This document shows positions 27,344 through 35,592 of a stretch of 64,000 nucleotides of DNA, piece after piece. The notes below the pieces were generated by a model. That model made no database searches, had not been told where the DNA came from, and saw nothing but the letters and a program-made list of their open reading frames with translations. Numbering within the stretch: the first letter of the stretch is position 1; the number at the start of each line of letters is the position of its first letter. The translations under genes and the position numbers were made by a program. The stretch comes from Ardenticatenales bacterium (lineage in GTDB: Bacteria > Chloroflexota > Anaerolineae > Promineifilales > Promineifilaceae), in the NCBI GenBank assembly GCA_020634575.1, contig JACKBM010000017.1, positions 41,568-105,567 on the forward strand, in the 5' to 3' direction.

Positions 27344-27673
27344 ATGGCATACGATGAAGGGCTCGCTACCCGGCTGCAGGAGCTGTTCGGCGACGACGAC
27401 CGCATTACGCAGCGCAAGATGTTTGGCGGGCTGGCCTTGATGTTTCAGGGCAATATGTTTGTCGGCGTTATCGGCGATGAGTTGATGGTGCGGGTCGGCA
27501 AGGAAAACCACGCGGCTGCTCTGGCAGAGCCGCACGCCCGCGAGATGGATTTCACCGGGAAATCCCTCGGCGGCTACGTCTATGTTGCGGCAGAGGGCAT
27601 CGCCGAGGATGAGGAACTCCAGCGCTGGTGCGATAGGGCGCTTTCCTTTGCCCGGACGTTGCCGGCCAAGTGA
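27344..27673 (+). CDS. TfoX N-terminal-domain protein
   Basis: A 109-residue protein matching the TfoX/Sxy N-terminal domain: RKMFGGLALMFQGNMFVGVI and MDFTGKSLGGYVYV. It lacks the C-terminal domain of competence regulators. Starts 18 bp after thiO with GAGGTG as ribosome-binding site. A stand-alone domain of unclear role. Confidence 0.85.
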   Translation: MAYDEGLATRLQELFGDDDRITQRKMFGGLALMFQGNMFVGVIGDELMVRVGKENHAAALAEPHAREMDFTGKSLGGYVYVAAEGIAEDEELQRWCDRALSFARTLPAK

Positions 27674-27707
27674 GGCATCGCTCCACTACCCAGACAGCAC
27701 TGCATGG

Positions 27708-28538
27708 TCAGACAATGACTGATTTCATCTGCAAAATCGGTTCTGCCAGCGACCGGTCGCCACTAAATTCAAAGTGAGGCGCGGCCTGTTCTGGTTGCAT
27801 ATCCCGGCAGAACAAGCGCCAGGCGATTTCCTGGTCAACCTCGATCAGGCAGGCTGGGTCGCCATCGACCTCAGTATGAAGTTGCCAACCGGCCGGTTCG
27901 CGGCGCAAAAACCATTCACCACCAGCTTCGCCAGCAATCTGGAGCTTGAGCAACGTCCCTTCTGGCGCCACAATGGCCGCATTCGCCACTGGCCAGGCAA
28001 ACACAAAGGCGCGCAAAACCGGCGCCATAAACGCCGGCTCATTGAAGCCGGGCTTGCCCACCGCATCGCGAATTTGCTGCTGATGGTGCCAGCGTTCGGT
28101 GTATTCCCGGGCCAGATCCAGCCAGTTGGGCGCGGGATCATTGCCGGCCCAGGAGACTGGCCCACCCAGCTCATATGGGTCGATGGTTTGGAAGAAGGCA
28201 GTCGCCTGCTCACCGGTAAAACGGAGCATATCGACGAGCAAGCGGGGGCTTAACCGGCCGGTTGCCGCCACCCACTCCGCATTCAGATGGTTGATTAGCT
28301 CGACCAGGCTATTCCACTGGCGAAACGGATCACCCGAAAACAGGAAGCGGTCGCGGTGGCGCGACAGGATACTCACATCCCCACCCAGCAGGTGAGCCGC
28401 CATATCTTTGACCGACCATTGCGGATTAACCGTGGGCCGTTCCCACTCTTCCGCATCCAGCGAGCCTAACAACTCAATCAAGCCCTCCAGCAGCGGCGCA
28501 AACAGGGAGGCCACAAGAACAGGTTCGGGCGCACTCAT
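27708..28538 (-). CDS. Maleylpyruvate isomerase-like / DinB-fold (MDMPI) protein
   Basis: A 276-residue protein of the mycothiol-dependent maleylpyruvate isomerase N-terminal family. It has a DinB-like helical bundle with metal-site His49 (WSVKDMAAHLLGGD) and YTERWHHQQQIRDAVG near residue 170, then a smaller C-terminal beta domain. These proteins are often thiol-dependent transferases. It follows the acyl-CoA dehydrogenase by 3 bp on the same strand, suggesting co-transcription. Confidence 0.82.
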   Translation of the reverse strand: MSAPEPVLVASLFAPLLEGLIELLGSLDAEEWERPTVNPQWSVKDMAAHLLGGDVSILSRHRDRFLFSGDPFRQWNSLVELINHLNAEWVAATGRLSPRLLVDMLRFTGEQATAFFQTIDPYELGGPVSWAGNDPAPNWLDLAREYTERWHHQQQIRDAVGKPGFNEPAFMAPVLRAFVFAWPVANAAIVAPEGTLLKLQIAGEAGGEWFLRREPAGWQLHTEVDGDPACLIEVDQEIAWRLFCRDMQPEQAAPHFEFSGDRSLAEPILQMKSVIV

Positions 28539-28541
28539 CGT

Positions 28542-29753
28542 CTACAACCTCACTTTGATGCCGTGCGGCTGCAATTCGTAGCGCGCGACCACCGTCTTGT
28601 GAACTTCATCCGCACCATCGTAGATACGCGAGGCCCGTTCGTGCCGGTACCAGAAGGAGAGCGGCGTGTCTTCGGTCATGCCCAGGGCCCCATGCACCTG
28701 GATGGCCCGATCAAGGATTTTGAGCATGTGTTCCGCTACAAAAAACTTGATCATGGAGATCTCCTGGCGCGCCTCGCGGGCGCCGACCGAATCGATCTTG
28801 GCCGCCGCGTCCAACACCATCAGACGGGAGGCATGGATACCGGCGCGGCTTTCGGCGATCCAATGCTGAATGACCTGGCGCGTGGCCAACGGTTGCCCCG
28901 GCGACAGTTCCCGGCTGGCGGCCCGCTCACACATCATGGCCAGCGCCCGCTCACTAATGCCGATCCAGCGCATACAATGATGGATGCGGCCCGGCCCCAG
29001 CCGCTCCTGGGCGATGGCAAACCCTTGACCCTCACCACCCAACACGTTGCTCTGCGGCACACGCACATCGGTAAACCTGACTTCGCCATGGGTCAGCCAA
29101 TCGTCACCGGCCTCGCCCATAATCGGCACATTGCGGACCAGCTCATAGCCTGGCGAATCCAGCGGCACCAGAATCTGGCTCATCTTGCCATAACGATTTT
29201 CCGTATCCGGATCTGTCACGGCCATCACTATGGCAAATGCCGCGCCATCGGCCCCCGACGTGAACCATTTGTGACCGTTGATGACGTACTCATCGCCATC
29301 CCGAACGGCCGTCGTGCTCATGTAAACCGGGTTGCTGCCCGCGTGTTCCGGCTCCGTCATGCCAAAGCAGCTGCGAACGTCACCGGCCAACAGGGGCTTG
29401 AGAAACTGCTCATGCTGGGCCGGCGTGCCAAACTCCATCAGGATTTCCATATTGCCAGCGTCGGGTGCCTGGCAGTTAAAGCAATAGTGGCCGATAGGAG
29501 TCCGGGCCAGCTGCTCGCTCACCCGGCCAAATTGGGCCACCGACAGGCCCAGGCCACCAAATTTCACCGGGATTTGCGGTGTCCACAGGCCCAACTCCCT
29601 GACCTTCTGACGTTTCTCTTTAAGTTGCGGCAGGATGGCCTTGAAGCCCTGGCCCAGTAAGGCCGGTTCCAGGGGAATCAGTTCTTCGTCGACAAAGCGG
29701 CGTACTTGTTTGAGGATAGAGGCAAATTCTTCTTCACTGACTGGCTGGCTCAT
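28542..29753 (-). CDS. Acyl-CoA dehydrogenase, ACAD10/11-like
   Basis: A 403-residue FAD acyl-CoA dehydrogenase. Typical blocks are CFGMTEPEHAGSNP, the FAD/acyl region FAIAQERLGPGRIHHCMRW, and QVHGALGMTEDTPL. The usual catalytic Glu motif (YEGT) reads IYDGADEVHK, the Asp version found in ACAD10/11 relatives. Those act on branched or hydroxylated acyl-CoAs. AAGGAG precedes the start. Sits beside a PadR regulator and two acyl-CoA synthetases, consistent with fatty-acid use. Confidence 0.88.
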   Translation of the reverse strand: MSQPVSEEEFASILKQVRRFVDEELIPLEPALLGQGFKAILPQLKEKRQKVRELGLWTPQIPVKFGGLGLSVAQFGRVSEQLARTPIGHYCFNCQAPDAGNMEILMEFGTPAQHEQFLKPLLAGDVRSCFGMTEPEHAGSNPVYMSTTAVRDGDEYVINGHKWFTSGADGAAFAIVMAVTDPDTENRYGKMSQILVPLDSPGYELVRNVPIMGEAGDDWLTHGEVRFTDVRVPQSNVLGGEGQGFAIAQERLGPGRIHHCMRWIGISERALAMMCERAASRELSPGQPLATRQVIQHWIAESRAGIHASRLMVLDAAAKIDSVGAREARQEISMIKFFVAEHMLKILDRAIQVHGALGMTEDTPLSFWYRHERASRIYDGADEVHKTVVARYELQPHGIKVRL

Positions 29754-29789
29754 GGTAACTCCTTGGGGATTGAAAGGGGCAAAAGCAGC

Positions 29790-30341
29790 TTAAGTAGATT
29801 GTAACCCAGCTTGCAGGCGTGCCAACATCTGCCGCGCCGCCGCTCGTTCTGCCTCCAACTGCAGGTAGACCCATTCGACGACCAGGGACGGATAGATGGT
29901 CCCTTCATCCGCCTCCAGAAATTCCTGTACGATGGCTGTCTGGCCGAGCATCTCATCGAGCTCGGCCAGGTGCTCATTAAGCAGCCTGACGAGGGTTTCC
30001 GGCGTGGTAGCGTGCCCGAAGTAAAGTTTGAGCGCTGTGCCGTTTTTGACGATGGTAGGACCGGCCGGATCTTCAGCCAGCCAGCGGGAGAGTTCTGTCT
30101 GACCGGCCGGTGTGATAGTAAAAACCCGTTTGTCCGGCCGGCCGGCCTGCGCCACTTCACTGGCGGTTACCCAACCCCGCTCCGCCAGCCGGTTTAACTC
30201 CCCATAAATCTGGCTTTGCGCCGGGCTCCAGAAGAAGAACCGCATCTGTTCAGCCCATTTGCGGATCTCATAGCCAGACATCGGCCGGCCCCAGGAAAGA
30301 AGGCCAAGGACGAGATAACTTGTGGTTGGCAACGATTTCAT
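29790..30341 (-). CDS. PadR-family transcriptional regulator
   Basis: A 183-residue regulator with the PadR winged helix (YLVLGLLSWGRPMSGYEI, QSQIYGELNRLAERGWV, GRPDKRVFTITPAG) and a C-terminal helical dimerisation region of the Vir_act type. Located 36 bp upstream of the acyl-CoA dehydrogenase start, same strand, so it probably heads that operon. The AT-rich region behind it has a clear palindrome. Confidence 0.92.
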   Translation of the reverse strand: MKSLPTTSYLVLGLLSWGRPMSGYEIRKWAEQMRFFFWSPAQSQIYGELNRLAERGWVTASEVAQAGRPDKRVFTITPAGQTELSRWLAEDPAGPTIVKNGTALKLYFGHATTPETLVRLLNEHLAELDEMLGQTAIVQEFLEADEGTIYPSLVVEWVYLQLEAERAAARQMLARLQAGLQST

Positions 30342-30396
30342 GCGTCATCCTATATAACTGTTTGACATATAGCAATTTGTTATATATTATACGCTT

Positions 30397-30417
30397 AATA
30401 TGACATTTTGTCATATT
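30397..30417. promoter_or_regulatory. Candidate PadR operator
   Basis: AATATGACA-TTT-TGTCATATT is a perfect inverted repeat (9-bp arms, 3-bp spacer) in an AT-rich divergent promoter region, 55 bp upstream of the padR-type start. Its size and position suit binding by the dimeric PadR protein. Confidence 0.6.
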
Positions 30418-30436
30418 GAATGGATAAGCCGAGAGG

Positions 30437-30483
30437 TTCAGTAACCCGACGGGTTGCCCTACCCGACGGGTTGGCCGACCCCT
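30437..30483. repeat. CCCGACGGGTTG repeat
   Basis: Two direct copies of CCCGACGGGTTG within 30 bp, ahead of the next gene. The same word occurs in the palindromic cluster at 50343-50580. Confidence 0.6.
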
Positions 30484-30502
30484 CACCCAAAAGGATAAAA
30501 AC

Positions 30503-30805
30503 ATGAGTGATCAGGACATGATCGTCGCCTTACACCCGGACCCAGCCAAGCAAGGCACGCGCGTCACCAAAGCGACATACGACAGTTACCGAGCGGCCCT
30601 ATTACAGGTGATCCCGGCCGCGGCAGACGGCGTTCCTTTTACGGCATTGCGAGAGCTGGTGTTGCCCCATTTACCGGCCGGTCTCAGCGAAACCACCTCC
30701 CCCGGCTGGTGGACCACCACGGTCAAGCTTGACCTGGAAGCCCGCGGCCTCATCGAACGTGTACCTGGCAGTAAACCTCAGATGGTACGCCGCACCGCAA
30801 CCTAA
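30503..30805 (+). CDS. Uncharacterised small protein (DUF6958-like)
   Basis: A 100-residue basic protein with GWWTTTVKLDLEARGLIERV near the C terminus, reminiscent of winged-helix DNA-binding folds and, from memory, of the DUF6958 family. It is divergent from the PadR gene and shares the intergenic region with the PadR-type palindrome, so it may be a target of that regulator. AAAAGGAT precedes ATG. Confidence 0.65.
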   Translation: MSDQDMIVALHPDPAKQGTRVTKATYDSYRAALLQVIPAAADGVPFTALRELVLPHLPAGLSETTSPGWWTTTVKLDLEARGLIERVPGSKPQMVRRTAT

Positions 30806-30892
30806 AAGCCGTCAAAAACACGGAGAACACCTATAACAAAAAGGAATATCCGTGTCATCCGGGCTAACCGTGTCAAACTTTTCCCGGCAGCG

Positions 30893-32590
30893 TCAGGCTG
30901 TCTTAACTGCGGCGGCCTCTCCCAAGTCCAGCTCCTCGATACTGACCTGTCGCATCTCCACCTTGCGAATCTTGCCCGTAACAGTCATCGGGAAACCATC
31001 GACAAACTTGATGTAGCGAGGGACTTTGTAGTGGGCGATCTGGCCGCGGCAGTAGTCACGGATCTCCTCAGCCGTCGCCACCTCACCTTCGCGCAGCTTG
31101 ACCCAGGCCATCACTTCCTCGCCATATTTCTGGTCCGGCACGCCAATGACCTGAACATCGCTGATCTTGGGATGGCTGTAGAGGAATTCCTCTATTTCGC
31201 GCGGGTAGATGTTCTCGCCACCACGAATCAACATATCCTTGATACGGCCAACGATGTTGACGTACCCTTCCGCGTCCATCACCGCCAGGTCGCCGGTGTG
31301 CATCCAGCGGCCCGCGTCGATCGCTTCACGGGTGCGGGCCTCATCGTTCCAGTAGCCCAACATGACACAGTAGCCGCGGGTGCACAGCTCACCCATTTCA
31401 CCGGCCGGTACCACCCGCCCGTCCGAATCGATAATCTTAACCTCGGTATGCGGCAGCACCTGCCCCACCGTACTCACCCGCTTGTCCAGCGGGGCATCAG
31501 CGCGGGTCTGGAAGCTGACCGGGCTGGTCTCCGTCATCCCGTAGGCGATCTCTACCTCGCGCATGTTCATGCGCTCGATCACCTGCTTCATCACCTCAAT
31601 TGGACAGGGCGATCCGGCCATCAACCCGGTCCGCAAACTGCTGAGATCAAAGCGGGTGAATTCCGGGTGCTCCAGCTCGGCGATAAACATGGTCGGCACA
31701 CCATGAATGGCCGTCGCTTTCTCCTCTTCAGCCATAGCCAGCACGGTCAGCGGGTCAAAGCCATCTGACGGGAACATCATCGTCGCGCCAAAGGCGACAC
31801 AGGCCATGGTCCCCAGCACCATGCCGAAACAATGGTACATCGGCACCGGGATAATCAGCTTATCCTGCTCGCTGAAGCGCATGATGCTACCGACCAGGTA
31901 GCCGTTGTTCAGGATGTTGTGATGGCTGAGCGTCGCCCCCTTGGGATAGCCCGTCGTGCCGGAGGTGTATTGAATATTGATGGCATCATCAAACTGCAAC
32001 TGGCTCTGGACGGCGGTCAACTGTTCAGCGGTCACCGTATCGCCAAGGGCCATCAATTGCTCCCAGCTAAACATACCCGGGCTGGCCTCAGCGCCCAACC
32101 GCACAATAGTCCGCAACGCCGGCAGACGCGCTGCCTGCAACTGGCCCGGTGTCGACTTGTTTAATTCTGGGGCCAGGTCATACAGCATCCCGGTGTAATC
32201 GGAGCTTTTGAACTGAGTGGCGGTCACCAAGGCCGTGCAGCCCGACTGGTTCAGGGCATATTCCAGCTCATGGCTGCGGTAACTGGGGTTGATGTTGACC
32301 AGGATGGTACCGGCTTTGGCCGTGGCGAACTGGATAATCACCCACTCCGCATAATTCGGCGACCACATGCCGATGCGATCGCCAGGCTTGAGCCCCAGGG
32401 CGATAAGCCCACGGGCACAGCGGTTTACCGCCTCCTGAAGTTCGGCATAGGTGAAACGCAACCCTTGATGGCGCGAGACCAGGGCTGTCCGATCCCCAAA
32501 TTTGCCGGCAGTTTGATCAAACAGATCGCCAATCGTCTGGCCAATCAAGGGTGTGTCACTGGCGCCGCTGACGTAGCTCGTGGTCAACAT
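30893..32590 (-). CDS. Medium/long-chain acyl-CoA synthetase (AMP-forming)
   Basis: A 565-residue ANL-superfamily ligase. Motifs: P-loop [51 protein letters not shown] and the catalytic Lys in VTGKIRK. The sequence resembles FadD3/AcsF-type fatty acyl-CoA ligases. The start at 32590 is supported by GGAGGAACT; an in-frame extension upstream is ignored. It likely activates fatty acids for the nearby acyl-CoA dehydrogenase. Confidence 0.9.
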   Translation of the reverse strand: MLTTSYVSGASDTPLIGQTIGDLFDQTAGKFGDRTALVSRHQGLRFTYAELQEAVNRCARGLIALGLKPGDRIGMWSPNYAEWVIIQFATAKAGTILVNINPSYRSHELEYALNQSGCTALVTATQFKSSDYTGMLYDLAPELNKSTPGQLQAARLPALRTIVRLGAEASPGMFSWEQLMALGDTVTAEQLTAVQSQLQFDDAINIQYTSGTTGYPKGATLSHHNILNNGYLVGSIMRFSEQDKLIIPVPMYHCFGMVLGTMACVAFGATMMFPSDGFDPLTVLAMAEEEKATAIHGVPTMFIAELEHPEFTRFDLSSLRTGLMAGSPCPIEVMKQVIERMNMREVEIAYGMTETSPVSFQTRADAPLDKRVSTVGQVLPHTEVKIIDSDGRVVPAGEMGELCTRGYCVMLGYWNDEARTREAIDAGRWMHTGDLAVMDAEGYVNIVGRIKDMLIRGGENIYPREIEEFLYSHPKISDVQVIGVPDQKYGEEVMAWVKLREGEVATAEEIRDYCRGQIAHYKVPRYIKFVDGFPMTVTGKIRKVEMRQVSIEELDLGEAAAVKTA

Positions 32591-32656
32591 AGTTCCTCCG
32601 TCTCTGGGGAGGGGGACCGGCCGGTCCCCCTCCCTCACCTCATCTACCTACAAAAA

Positions 32657-32689
32657 AAGGGCAGCCCGCATTTTAGACAGGCTGCCCTT
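32657..32689 (-). terminator. Intrinsic terminator after the acetyl-CoA synthetase gene
   Basis: On the minus strand, AAGGGCAGCC and GGCTGCCCTT form a 10-bp stem followed by a run of T residues (32657 downwards). It lies 60 bp past the stop codon of the acs-like gene. Confidence 0.9.
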
Positions 32690-32750
32690 CATTACTTTGC
32701 TTATCGCTCCGGTAAATAACCGGGCCAGGCTTCTTCGCCCAGGCAGTACA

Positions 32751-34655
32751 TTAATCCGCCAATGTTGACAGGTCGCCCAGTTCCTGGCCCATCACCTTGG
32801 CACGCAACACGCGGCGCATGATCTTGCCGGACCGGGTCTTCGGCAGGCTATCGACAAACTCCACCGAAGTGGGCTTGGCAATTGGACCGAGGTCCTCGCC
32901 AACATGATCGCGCACCTCGTGAGCCAGCTTTTCACTCGGATCAAAACCCTGGCGCAGGATACAGAAGCTGTAGATCACATTGCCGCGCAATTCATCCGGC
33001 ACGCCGATGACCGCTGCTTCCGCCACCGCCGGATGGCTGACCAGGGCGCTCTCGATTTCGGCCGTTCCCAGCCGGTAACCGGAAACCTTGATGACATCAT
33101 CGATGCGGCCGATAACCCAGATATAACCATCCTCATCCTTTTTGGCGCTGTCGCCCGGCATATACCAGCCCTGCTCCGAATATTTGCCCCAGTACGCCTC
33201 AACGTACCGGTCAGGATCGCCGTAAATGGTCCGCAACATCGCCGGCCATGGGCTCTTGATGACCAGGTAGCCTTCTTCATTGGCGGGTACCGGGTTACCC
33301 TCTTCGTCAACCACATCGATCTGCACGCCGGGGAAGCCTCGCGTGGCTGAACCAGGCTTGAGCGGTACACTGGGCAGCGGCGTAATCATGAAGTTACCGG
33401 TCTCAGTTTGCCACCACGTGTCCATAATCGGGCACTTTTCCTTGCCAATGACGCGGTAATACCATTTCCACGCCTCAGGATTGATCGGCTCACCCACCGA
33501 CCCCAGCAGGCGCAAACTGGAGAGATCGTGACGGTTCGGCCAGCTCTCACCAAAGCGCATCAGGCCACGAATTGCCGTCGGCGCCGTGTAGAGAATGGTG
33601 ACATGATACTTGGCCACCAGCTGCCACCAGCGGTCCGGGTAGGGATGCGTTGGGGCGCCTTCGTACATGAAGCTTGTAGCCCCATTCAAAAGTGGCGCAT
33701 AAACAATGTAGCTGTGCCCGGTGATCCAGCCCGGATCGGCGGCACACCACCAGACATCTTCCGGCTTGAGGTCAAAGACCCATTTCAGCGTCGTCGCTGT
33801 ACCAACCATGTAGCCACCGTGCGTATGGAGGATCGCCTTTGGCTTACCAGTCGTACCGGAAGTGTAAAGAATAAAGAGCGGATCTTCCGCGTCCATGACC
33901 TCAGTCGCTGCGTTGGGATCAGCGATAGGCTGGGACATCAAATCGTGGTACCAGTAATCACGCCCCTGGACCATCTCAACTTCCTGGCCGGTCCGCTTCA
34001 CGGTAATACAGGATTGGATGGTACCGGCGCGATCCAGCGCCGCATTGGCAATTTTCTTGAGCTCGACAATACCGCCCCGCAGCCAGGCGCCATCACTGGT
34101 GATAAGAACCTTGGAGTGGCTGTCTTCAATACGACCGAGCAGCGCTTCTGTCGAAAAGCCGCCGTACACCACGCTGTGCATCGCCCCGATCTTGGCGCAG
34201 GCCAGCATGGCGATCATCAATTCAGGCGTACGACCCATGTAAATGGTGACGCGATCGCCCTTGGTTACGCCCAGCGAGCGCAGCACACTGGCAAATTTGC
34301 AGACCTCATGGTTCAACTGCTGATAAGTGTAGACGCGCGAATCCCCCGGCTCTCCTTCAAATATCAGAGCCGCTTTGTTGCGCGTCGCCGTCCGCATGTG
34401 CCGATCCAGCGCATTGTGAATGATGTTCACCTTGGCATCAACGAACCATTTGAAAAATGGCGCATTGCTATCATCCAGGACTGTATTCCAGGGCTTATAC
34501 CACTCAAAGTTCTCCGCGGCGATCTTGGCCCAAAAACCGGGCAGATCGGCTGTCGCCTCAGCATGAACTTTTTCGTAATCAGGGACATGGGCGCGGGAAA
34601 CGACTTCAGGTGCAGGGTAATACACATCGCCTACCATGTCGTTTTGATCGGACAT
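32751..34655 (-). CDS. acs: Acetyl-CoA/propionyl-CoA synthetase
   Basis: A 634-residue AMP-forming acetyl-CoA synthetase: N-terminal FWAKIAAENFEWYKPW, P-loop YTSGTTGKPK, DTWWQTETG, GRIDDVIKVSGYRLGTAE and the regulatory Lys in RSGKIMRR (acetylation site in the family). Length is typical of Acs (about 650). ATG 34655 follows GGAGGAACAA; a TTG four codons upstream overlaps the ribosome-binding site and is rejected. The gene converts acetate or propionate to its CoA ester. Divergent from the form II CO dehydrogenase operon. Confidence 0.93.
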   Translation of the reverse strand: MSDQNDMVGDVYYPAPEVVSRAHVPDYEKVHAEATADLPGFWAKIAAENFEWYKPWNTVLDDSNAPFFKWFVDAKVNIIHNALDRHMRTATRNKAALIFEGEPGDSRVYTYQQLNHEVCKFASVLRSLGVTKGDRVTIYMGRTPELMIAMLACAKIGAMHSVVYGGFSTEALLGRIEDSHSKVLITSDGAWLRGGIVELKKIANAALDRAGTIQSCITVKRTGQEVEMVQGRDYWYHDLMSQPIADPNAATEVMDAEDPLFILYTSGTTGKPKAILHTHGGYMVGTATTLKWVFDLKPEDVWWCAADPGWITGHSYIVYAPLLNGATSFMYEGAPTHPYPDRWWQLVAKYHVTILYTAPTAIRGLMRFGESWPNRHDLSSLRLLGSVGEPINPEAWKWYYRVIGKEKCPIMDTWWQTETGNFMITPLPSVPLKPGSATRGFPGVQIDVVDEEGNPVPANEEGYLVIKSPWPAMLRTIYGDPDRYVEAYWGKYSEQGWYMPGDSAKKDEDGYIWVIGRIDDVIKVSGYRLGTAEIESALVSHPAVAEAAVIGVPDELRGNVIYSFCILRQGFDPSEKLAHEVRDHVGEDLGPIAKPTSVEFVDSLPKTRSGKIMRRVLRAKVMGQELGDLSTLAD

Positions 34656-34788
34656 TTGTTCCTCCAAAGATGGCGTTTATGGGTGTAAGAAGTGGCCAGC
34701 AAATCAAGCGCAGACCACACGCCTGTTGCCTTGCCTGGCAGGGAAAAGGAACTGTAACAGACGTGCAGTTTGGGCCACTGTTTTTGCC

Positions 34789-34817
34789 TTGACTTTCCCA
34801 ATTATATCCGATAGATT
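34789..34817 (+). promoter_or_regulatory. Promoter reading towards the form II cox operon
   Basis: TTGACT (34789-34794) and TAGATT (34812-34817) are separated by an ideal 17 bp. Predicted transcription start is near 34824, giving a leader of about 290 nt before coxS. Confidence 0.55.
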
Positions 34818-34834
34818 AGCTATGTGAAACTTGT

Positions 34835-34847
34835 CCATCTGAGATGG
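34835..34847. promoter_or_regulatory. Palindrome near the predicted transcription start
   Basis: CCATCT-G-AGATGG is a perfect 6-bp inverted repeat centred about 17 bp after the predicted start, a usual place for a repressor site. Confidence 0.4.
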
Positions 34848-35030
34848 GTATATCCCTGACAAACTGCCCAAATTGCTGTTTCTTTTAGCGGCCAATAGTG
34901 CCCATAAAAACTTTACCAACGTGGTCCTACAGTCAATGCTTACAATTTGCCGATCTGCTATCTGTGCAAAATTTGTGACAACCGGTCTCTTGCGAGCTGG
35001 CCAGCATACCGCGTTTCCCATATGTTGATT

Positions 35031-35068
35031 AAAGACTCTGCGCCGTTTGACGGCCAGAGTCTTTTTTT
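35031..35068 (+). terminator. Intrinsic terminator/attenuator in the leader of coxS (form II)
   Basis: AAAGACTCTG pairs with CAGAGTCTTT, and GCCG with CGGC inside it, followed by a run of T to 35068. It sits 45 bp before the coxS start and downstream of a plausible promoter, so it either ends a small RNA of about 245 nt or attenuates the operon. Confidence 0.85.
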
Positions 35069-35112
35069 GTTTTTCAGATAGGTTACCCAATTCCAATCCG
35101 GAGGAATTTTCT

Positions 35113-35592
35113 ATGACGAACAAGGTAAATGTTTCCATGACCGTAAACGGTCAGGAACGGAGCGCTGCGGTGGAACCACGTATGTTATTGGTTGACTTCC
35201 TGCGCGACGGTCTTGGCCTCACTGGGACCAACATTGGTTGTGATACCAGCCAATGCGGCGCCTGTACCATTCATATGAATGGGATGGCGGTCAAATCCTG
35301 CACTGTCCTCGCTGTCCAGGCAGATGGCGCCGACATCACCACCATTGAAGGGCTGGCCCAGAATGGCGCCCTGCACCCGATGCAGCAGGCATTTTGGGAT
35401 GAGCATGGGCTGCAATGTGGCTTTTGCACGCCAGGCATGATCATGGCCTCGGTCAAGCTGGCTGAAAACGGTCCCTTGTCTGAAGCTGATGTCCGGCACG
35501 GGCTGGAAGGCAATTTCTGCCGCTGCACCGGTTATCAGAATATTGTGAAAGCGGTCATGAAGGCATCCCAAGAAATGGCAGGAGGAGACTGA
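35113..35592 (+). CDS. coxS: Form II CO dehydrogenase-type small subunit (2x 2Fe-2S)
   Basis: The 159-residue iron-sulfur subunit of a molybdenum hydroxylase. The plant-type cluster has [11 protein letters not shown] and a further Cys in KSCTVLA; the second cluster has CGFCTPGM and [10 protein letters not shown]. It passes electrons from the Mo site in the large subunit to FAD in the medium subunit. ATG 35113 follows GGAGGAA. Its stop overlaps the coxL start (TGATG at 35590). Gene order S-L-M is that of form II clusters. Confidence 0.95.
   Translation: MTNKVNVSMTVNGQERSAAVEPRMLLVDFLRDGLGLTGTNIGCDTSQCGACTIHMNGMAVKSCTVLAVQADGADITTIEGLAQNGALHPMQQAFWDEHGLQCGFCTPGMIMASVKLAENGPLSEADVRHGLEGNFCRCTGYQNIVKAVMKASQEMAGGD

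Larger units (their letters stand above)
34656..35112. other. 457-bp divergent regulatory gap
   Basis: Lies between the acs-like gene (minus) and coxS of the form II operon (plus). It is noticeably more AT-rich than the neighbouring genes. It contains a plus-strand promoter (34789-34817), a palindrome at 34835-34847 and a strong terminator hairpin at 35031-35068. No convincing protein gene is present. Confidence 0.7.

Noticed and set aside
33408..34688. Plus-strand frame opposite acs
   Set aside because: Antisense to a conserved acetyl-CoA synthetase, with no family features.
34824..35068. Molybdenum-cofactor riboswitch in the coxS leader
   Set aside because: I could not match the leader to the conserved core of that riboswitch; only a generic leader/attenuator claim is kept.
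34704..35138. Protein-coding gene in the acs-coxS gap
   Set aside because: The only long frame runs through a strong terminator hairpin and has no domain or ribosome-binding site.
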